From contig CAZYWO010000059.1 in the NCBI GenBank assembly GCA_964651095.1, positions 1 to 12,005 on the forward strand: a DNA stretch of 12,005 nucleotides. The letters are read 5' to 3'. The notes under the pieces are model-generated. The model made no database searches. It was not told the origin of the DNA and saw only the letters and a program-made list of their open reading frames with translations. The position numbers and the translations under genes are program-made. Origin of the DNA: SUG1106 sp964651095 (GTDB lineage: Bacteria; Bacillota; Clostridia; Peptostreptococcales; Anaerovoracaceae). Of this stretch, positions 7,239 to 12,005 are shown piece by piece (the stretch's first letter is position 1; every line of letters starts with the position of its first letter).

Positions 7239-7267
7239 ATTTTATACCAAAATATCTTTTTTGTCAA
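7239..7267 (-). promoter_or_regulatory. Promoter of the MATE/cytidylate-kinase-like operon
   Basis: On the minus strand a perfect TTGACA (plus 7262-7267) is followed after 17 bases by TAAAAT (plus 7239-7244; an overlapping TATAAA lies at 15 bases). The start would be near 7231-7233. No comparable promoter was seen between the terminator and the MATE start codon. Confidence 0.6.
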
Positions 7268-7328
7268 AAGGAAATTTGAGATGATACAGGCTATTTCAAT
7301 GTATCTATAGCTCTTATAGCCTCAAAAT

Positions 7329-8780
7329 TTAGAAGGCGCTTAGCTTTCCGACAGCAATCATTATGATGGAAAGCAGGGCAAGAGCGACTATAACGAGAGC
7401 TAAAATCAATTCACCTCTGTTAGCAAATATTGGAAGTCCTTTTTCCCTTTTGCCAAGGGCAAAGACTATGATTCCCGGAGCGTACAACACTGTGGTTATC
7501 AGTAAATAATCCAAACCTCCCGAATATAGCATCCAAATTCCGTAAATAGTACCTATCATTCCAAAGATTCTTGCAGATGTTAAGGAGACGCCTGAGTTTA
7601 AGCCAAAGCATTCCCCTTTAATGGAAATCTTGAGATAGTATGCTGCGCTTAAGAGATATGGAACCATAATCATCGAGGTACTTAGAGCATAAAACGCCTG
7701 ATAAGTTGAGCTGCTGAAATAGCTTATTATAAGGAAAAATTGAATTATTCCATTGGTTAGGCATAGTGAAAACACAGGTGAGCCATGTCTGTTGGATTTT
7801 GCAAATACATTCATAAATACTCCCTGCTGCGCTGCGGAATAAGGAGAATCGGCAGCTAAAATTGTCCATCCCAGCAAAGCTCCCGCCAATGAAAGAATAA
7901 CTCCTATATTTATAAGCGAAGCTCCCCAAGGCCCCACAGCATATTCTAAAATCCCTGCCATCTGGGGATTTTCTAATGAAGCAAGGCGGTCATGAGGCAG
8001 CACTCCCATGCTAAGCACAGCTACCATGACATATATAGCTAAAATCCCTATAAAGGCGCTGATTGAAGCCTTTCCCACGTCGCTTGCACGTTTTGCACGA
8101 CCTGAAAGAACAACAGCCCCTTCAATCCCGATAAATGACCATACGGTTGCCGAAGTAGTGGCTTTAATCTGATTACTGAGGGGCATGGTTCCGTCACCCC
8201 AGAAATTTTCCATAAAAATATCGAACTTAAAAGCTTTGATAAAAATTACTGCCACCACAAAGACTAAAATAGGTACTAATTTGGCAAGAGTGGTTATTAT
8301 ATTAATGACCGTTGCTTCGTGTACACCGCGCAGAACCAGCCAGTTGATCAGCCAAAGGACTATAGAAGCACAGATAGTGGAAAGCAAATTATTGCCGTGA
8401 CCGAAAACAGGAATAAAATATCCGATAGAACCGAACAACAGCGTCATGTATGATACGTTGCAGAGAAAGGCGCTTGCCCAGTAACCCCATACCGAGTTAA
8501 AGCCCACAAATTCACCGAATCCTTCGCTGGCATAGCTGTAAACGCCGTTAGTCAGCTCAGGTCGGACTTTGTTGAGACCGAAGTAGCACATCATCAGTCC
8601 GAGCATACCTATGCCGCATATTCCCCAGCCTATAAGTATTGCACCTGTATGTGCCCCTGAAGATGCCATATCTCCCGTAATGGTAAAAATACCACTTCCG
8701 ATAGTGGAGCCGATTATAACTGCTGCCAGCCCCACTAGGCTGAGATTATTCTGGGAAGTGTTATTGTTTGTTTCATTCAT
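7329..8780 (-). CDS. APC-family basic amino acid antiporter (arginine/ornithine type)
   Basis: This 483-residue membrane protein belongs to the amino acid-polyamine-organocation superfamily. The first membrane segment carries the signature GSTIGSGIFTITGD (about residues 23-37), followed by GVYSYASEGFGEFVGFNSVWGYW split across the third helix region, and the sixth-helix region WSFIGIEGAVVLSGRAKRASDVGKA. These features fit the basic amino acid/polyamine antiporter group that includes arginine:ornithine exchangers such as ArcD. Exchange of arginine or lysine for a decarboxylated or deiminated product is therefore likely, but the substrate is inferred. No arginine deiminase genes are in the window. 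The ATG at 8780 has TGGAGGAAA upstream. It is probably a single-gene unit, ended by the hairpin at 7175-7229. Confidence 0.9.
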   Translation of the reverse strand: MNETNNNTSQNNLSLVGLAAVIIGSTIGSGIFTITGDMASSGAHTGAILIGWGICGIGMLGLMMCYFGLNKVRPELTNGVYSYASEGFGEFVGFNSVWGYWASAFLCNVSYMTLLFGSIGYFIPVFGHGNNLLSTICASIVLWLINWLVLRGVHEATVINIITTLAKLVPILVFVVAVIFIKAFKFDIFMENFWGDGTMPLSNQIKATTSATVWSFIGIEGAVVLSGRAKRASDVGKASISAFIGILAIYVMVAVLSMGVLPHDRLASLENPQMAGILEYAVGPWGASLINIGVILSLAGALLGWTILAADSPYSAAQQGVFMNVFAKSNRHGSPVFSLCLTNGIIQFFLIISYFSSSTYQAFYALSTSMIMVPYLLSAAYYLKISIKGECFGLNSGVSLTSARIFGMIGTIYGIWMLYSGGLDYLLITTVLYAPGIIVFALGKREKGLPIFANRGELILALVIVALALLSIIMIAVGKLSAF

Positions 8781-8815
8781 AATTTTCCTCCAGTTTGTTA
8801 CGTGTGCTTACCAAT

Positions 8816-8847
8816 AATATATTAATATATTGCGATGAAATATTTCA
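8816..8847. promoter_or_regulatory. Two palindromes upstream of the amino acid antiporter
   Basis: AATATATT repeated twice (8816-8831) forms a perfect 16-base palindrome. TGAAATATTTCA (8836-8847) is a perfect 12-base palindrome 56-67 bases upstream of the start codon. The second resembles an ARG box (TGAATNNNNATTCA) in its TGAA and TTCA arms but is two bases too short in spacing. AT-rich -10-like sequences occur here, but no good -35 was found. Confidence 0.35.
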
Positions 8848-8942
8848 GCTAAATTTTATTGATAAGTCTAGTATTAACATTAAGAAGATAAATTATGAAA
8901 AAACAGAAATTTATAAAACAAACAGCTTTTAAAAATTATGAC

Positions 8943-10277
8943 CTAATCTGCAAGAGAACCCATCGGATCCCACGGTTCCAATATAATTGGGTCTGTATAA
9001 TAATACTTTAAAAGTTCCGGCGCAAGATATTTTTTATCAACTACAACTTGGAAAACATATTCGTCAAACCAATCGTCGCTCATGATGTAGTAACCATCTT
9101 TACCTCTTTCTTTACCCCAACTGTTTTCAACTCTCCAGCGGTTTGGATTGCCGTCATCATCTAAATTAACACCTACTAGAACCATGGCATGGTTCATCAT
9201 GCTGTGTCCATAATCAAGGCGTTGCTCCTTAGTTAGGTTGAAGTCAGTGTCAAAAACTACATTTGCCTGATATACGTTTGGATCCATAATTCCATCTTGG
9301 AGCATCATGCCGTGGTCTACATCGGCGCCAAACCATACTGGTTTTCCATCCTTAAGTTGGGCAAGGGCCGCCGATTTAAGATGACGGGATTCAAGGTTGA
9401 GATAACGTACAGGTTTACCTTCTATGACATTTCCAAGATATTTTACAGTGTAGCTGTTATTAAAAGGTTTGTCCTTAGTAGGCGCATTTATGAGGCTGAT
9501 ATGGTCGTCAAGATCCCAACCAACGTATTTTTCAAAAAATTCTTTTGGGCTGATATGTAAATCACGAATAAACTTATCGTCTTTGTCTCTGGTTTCAAAG
9601 TCAATATATTCAGGTGGTTTTCCGAGACAGATACACAATATTTTATAAATTTCGTACATCATTTTGTCCTTTAAACCGCGAAGATCTTGTTCATCTGTAC
9701 CTTTTTTATGTTCTTCACGTAATTGGCAAGCAAATTCACGAAGTTTTGAGGTGAGATAATAATTCATGTCCCGTGTCTTTGACGAAGAAATACACTCAGG
9801 CATTGCATCTTTAGGCACTGCGCCGTATTTTTTTACCAGATTGCAGAACATATCCCATTGCCCTCCGTCATTTAGAGGTGAAAACAGAAGATGCGCCATT
9901 AGCCTGCCGTTTAAAGGTTCGTCTAAATTTTCCAAAACTGCCTCGAGAAAATAATTAGATTTTTCCAGTTTATCAAAAAATAACGGATAGCTCTGTGAGA
10001 ATTCAAAGTTTTTTAGTTTAAACTTTTGCATAACCTCATATCTCATTATATTTAAAGCCGCAAACATCCAGCAGCGGCCGCTGGATTTCTGGTCTGTAAT
10101 CTCGCCGGGTTTTAGATTAATAGAAAATTCATTTCGATTTTTTTGTATAGTTTTAGTATCTGCGGATACTTTGTCTATACCGCTGTTCATTACAGCATTC
10201 ATGGCGATTTGATTTTTTACGTCCTGAGAAAAAATATCACAATATTTTTTTAGGTCTGTCTGTTTAATATAGTCCAA
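8943..10277 (-). CDS. pepC: Aminopeptidase C (bleomycin hydrolase family, peptidase C1B)
   Basis: PepC is a cytoplasmic cysteine aminopeptidase that trims peptides from the N-terminus. The protein has 444 residues, close to the usual 435-450. The catalytic set is complete: the oxyanion Gln63 and nucleophile Cys69 in DQKSSGRCWMFAALN, His363 in MMNHAMVLVG, and Asn385 in WRVENSWG. The C-terminus WDPMGSLAD matches the family tail that reaches into the active site and confers aminopeptidase activity. There is no signal peptide. The start is TTG (10277), chosen because AAGGAGG lies seven bases upstream and no ATG is available. The gene sits downstream of an OppA-like gene but is separated from it by a terminator, so it is probably expressed from its own promoter. 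A role in using imported peptides is inferred. Confidence 0.95.
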   Translation of the reverse strand: MDYIKQTDLKKYCDIFSQDVKNQIAMNAVMNSGIDKVSADTKTIQKNRNEFSINLKPGEITDQKSSGRCWMFAALNIMRYEVMQKFKLKNFEFSQSYPLFFDKLEKSNYFLEAVLENLDEPLNGRLMAHLLFSPLNDGGQWDMFCNLVKKYGAVPKDAMPECISSSKTRDMNYYLTSKLREFACQLREEHKKGTDEQDLRGLKDKMMYEIYKILCICLGKPPEYIDFETRDKDDKFIRDLHISPKEFFEKYVGWDLDDHISLINAPTKDKPFNNSYTVKYLGNVIEGKPVRYLNLESRHLKSAALAQLKDGKPVWFGADVDHGMMLQDGIMDPNVYQANVVFDTDFNLTKEQRLDYGHSMMNHAMVLVGVNLDDDGNPNRWRVENSWGKERGKDGYYIMSDDWFDEYVFQVVVDKKYLAPELLKYYYTDPIILEPWDPMGSLAD

Positions 10278-10302
10278 TACTTTACCTCCTTAATAAACGT
10301 AG

Positions 10303-10308
10303 ATTATA
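10303..10308 (-). promoter_or_regulatory. Possible -10 box of pepC
   Basis: A perfect TATAAT on the minus strand lies about 26 bases before the TTG start, giving a leader of about 20 bases. The -35 would fall in the T-tract of the preceding terminator (CCTTTT-like), which is a poor match. The position between the terminator and pepC supports it. Confidence 0.4.
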
Positions 10309-10320
10309 TGTAACTACTGT

Positions 10321-10347
10321 AAAAGAAAAGGGGCGGAAAACCACCCC
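10321..10347 (-). terminator. Intrinsic terminator after the OppA-like gene
   Basis: On the minus strand GGGGTGG, loop TTTT, then CCGCCCC, followed by TTTTCTTTT. The one non-Watson-Crick position is a U-G pair on the minus-strand RNA but a mismatch on the plus strand, which fits termination of the minus-strand transcript only. It lies about 25 bases after the stop codon of the binding protein gene. Confidence 0.9.
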
Positions 10348-10372
10348 TCCTTTGCAAGTTAAAACATTACTA

Positions 10373-11882
10373 TTAATTCCAGTGCATGTCACAAACATAT
10401 ACGCCAGCCTGATCAACATCGTCTACAGTTAAGTCTTTAGTGTATCCGTATGTTACTGTACGGTTAAGAACTGGTGCATAGAGCGCTTCTTCCTGTACTA
10501 TATCAAAAATCTGGGCGTATAATTCGATTCTCTTTTCAGAATCTACAGTATTTTTAGCTTCCTCAAACAGAGCGTCGACTTCATCGCTGTGCCAACGAGC
10601 CATATTGAAAGCATCTAATCCTCTGGAAGCATAAGCAGCAGCACAAGCATTAGCGTCTCCGCCGAAGATAAAGCCCATAATGCCTATAGTATAGTTTCCT
10701 GCAAATGCATTTTCAAGGAAAGCATTCTTTTCAAGAAGTTCAACTTCTGATTCGATTCCAATAGCAGCAAGGTTGTCCTGGAGAACCTCAGCAACTGTTT
10801 TATAGTGACCTTCCCAGCATTGAATCTTACCAATATTCAGAGGAAGTTCAACACCGGATTCAGCAAGTAATTCTTTAGCCTTTTTCAGGGTCATAAGTAT
10901 AAAGAAGTGTATCTTCAGGATAACCGAACATTTCAGGTGTAATCATAAGAGAAGTAGCATTTGCAAGTCCTTCTGTAGCTGCTTCTACCATGAACTCTCT
11001 GTCTATTGCATAGTTAATTGCCTGGCGAACAAGCTTATTATCAAATGGTGCAACTGTAGTGTTCATAATTACATAAGTAACACTTCCGTCAGAAACCTGT
11101 ACTAAGTTTAATTTTCCGCTTTCTTCAGCAGATGCCACAGAAGCTTCAGAAACCTCGGCAAAATCAATTTCGCCGGATTCTAGAGCTATATCTACAGCGT
11201 TTGTATCCGTTATAATTTTGAAAGTTACATTTTTAATGTCAGCAGGACCTTTCCAGCAGTCTTCATATCTTGTAAGTTCAACTTTGTTGCCTGCTTCATA
11301 GCTTACTAACTGATAGGAGCTTGTACCTACAGGGTTCATCTCATAGTCGTCACCTGCTTCTGTAACTGCCTTTTCGTTTAATATGTATAAGTAGCAGATC
11401 TGTTCAAAGAACGGTGCAAACGGAGCATCAAGTTTTATCTCTACAGTATAGTCATCAACAGCCGTAGCCTCTGCAACTTGTTCAACATAACCGGAAACAT
11501 AAGCCGATTCCTTAGCCTGATTGATAGTGAAAATTACATCGCTGGCCTTTAATTCTTCGCCGTTTTGGAACAGTACGCCTTTTCTCAAATGGAAAGTATA
11601 AGTTAATCCGTCTTCACTTATATCATAACTTTCCGCAAGTTTTGGGATTTCATTACGCTCATCATCATAAAAATAAAGTGGATCATAAATTTGTGTAATT
11701 ACACTGTCATCACTTTTTGTCGCTGAATTCAGCGGGTTAAAAGTTGTCATATCGCTGGATAATGCGATGACGACATCATTTCTTGTCTCAGTATCACTTG
11801 TTGTGGAGCATCCTGTCATTGAGAACATTCCAACGATAAGAACAAGCATTAAAAGTATTGCAATGCTTCTTTTTTGCTTCAT
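10373..11882 (-). pseudogene. OppA/DppA-type peptide-binding lipoprotein, split by a one-base frameshift
   Basis: This is a family 5 extracellular solute-binding protein, the capture subunit of an oligopeptide or dipeptide ABC importer. It begins with a signal peptide and lipobox, MKQKRSIAILLMLV...MTGC, with the lipidated Cys at residue 25. The N-terminal part (11882 to 10875) has the family pattern PLYFYDDERNEIPKLAESYD, then FHLRKGVLFQNGEELKASDV. The C-terminal part continues in the +1 frame (from 10879 to 10373) with AKELLAESGVELPLNI. The break is at GAA AAA GGC TAA; removing one A (or G) gives DPEKAKELLAE, the expected junction, and a protein of about 502 residues, normal for the family. 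GGAGGG precedes the ATG. No permease or ATPase genes are inside the window; they may lie past the right edge or elsewhere. The split may be a homopolymer sequencing error rather than real decay. Confidence 0.88.
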
Positions 11883-11940
11883 ATTTTTGTCCCTCCTAGT
11901 CTGTTTGCATGTTATTTTGTATATTAGTCAATGATGTGAC

Positions 11941-11969
11941 ACCAACTTTAAAAAAATAAAAGAGTTGGT
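11941..11969. repeat. Inverted repeat upstream of the OppA-like gene
   Basis: ACCAACT (11941-11947) and AGTTGGT (11963-11969) form a perfect 7-base inverted repeat around an A-rich 15-base spacer. No T-tract follows on either strand, so it is not a clear terminator. It lies 60-90 bases before the start codon, where an operator or leader structure could be. A weak TTGGTG and TATACA pair at 16-base spacing overlaps it on the minus strand. Confidence 0.35.
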
Positions 11970-12005
11970 ATGTTACTATGAATTTTAATCGGTGAACAGG
12001 AATTG

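Overview
The window (about 38-40% GC by eye, strong AGGAGG-type ribosome binding sites, sigma-A-like promoters, lipoprotein-type substrate-binding protein) looks like chromosome of an anaerobic low-GC Firmicute, most likely class Clostridia. The protein set (SecA with a zinc-binding tail, MepA-type MATE exporter, cytidylate-kinase-like protein, basic amino acid antiporter, bleomycin-hydrolase-type aminopeptidase, OppA-type peptide binding protein) suits an amino-acid/peptide-fermenting gut or oral clostridium. This is inferred from protein style; no rRNA or marker gene is present.

Layout. Bases 1-810 have no convincing gene but are rich in regulatory sequence: a leftward promoter overlapping a perfect dyad (267-295), AT-rich direct repeats (325-356), two candidate rightward promoters (552-580, 648-676) and a structured leader. 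Next comes a rightward operon: a CNNM/CorC-type membrane protein (811-2062), split by a one-base frameshift, then secA (2079-4859), perhaps a 36-residue ORF directly abutting the secA stop, and a bidirectional terminator (4983-5043). From 5070 to the right edge everything is on the minus strand. Read in transcription order from the right these are: an OppA-like lipoprotein (11882 to 10373, also frameshifted) closed by a clear terminator; a C1-family aminopeptidase PepC (10277 to 8943); an APC-family basic amino acid antiporter (8780 to 7329); then a MATE exporter (7080 to 5635) overlapping by 23 bases a cytidylate-kinase-like gene (5657 to 5070).

How the genes fit together. The right half reads as peptide and amino acid nutrition: capture of peptides by OppA, cytoplasmic trimming by PepC, exchange of amino acids by the antiporter. 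These are separate transcription units on one strand, so the link is thematic. The left half joins a housekeeping gene (secA) to a metal-transporter-like protein.

Most notable points. (1) The CNNM/CorC frameshift lies at CCC TGA with AAGGAG exactly three bases upstream of CCC, the same geometry as the +1 recoding site of prfB (release factor 2). It could be programmed, but the oppA gene carries a second apparent single-base insertion at a homopolymer, so sequencing error is a serious competing explanation for both. (2) The best promoter for the MATE/kinase operon fires straight into an intrinsic terminator hairpin starting within a few bases of the predicted transcript start, which suggests attenuation or a short RNA. 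(3) A repeat- and dyad-rich control region lies at 260-360. No CRISPR array, insertion sequence, tRNA or rRNA was seen.
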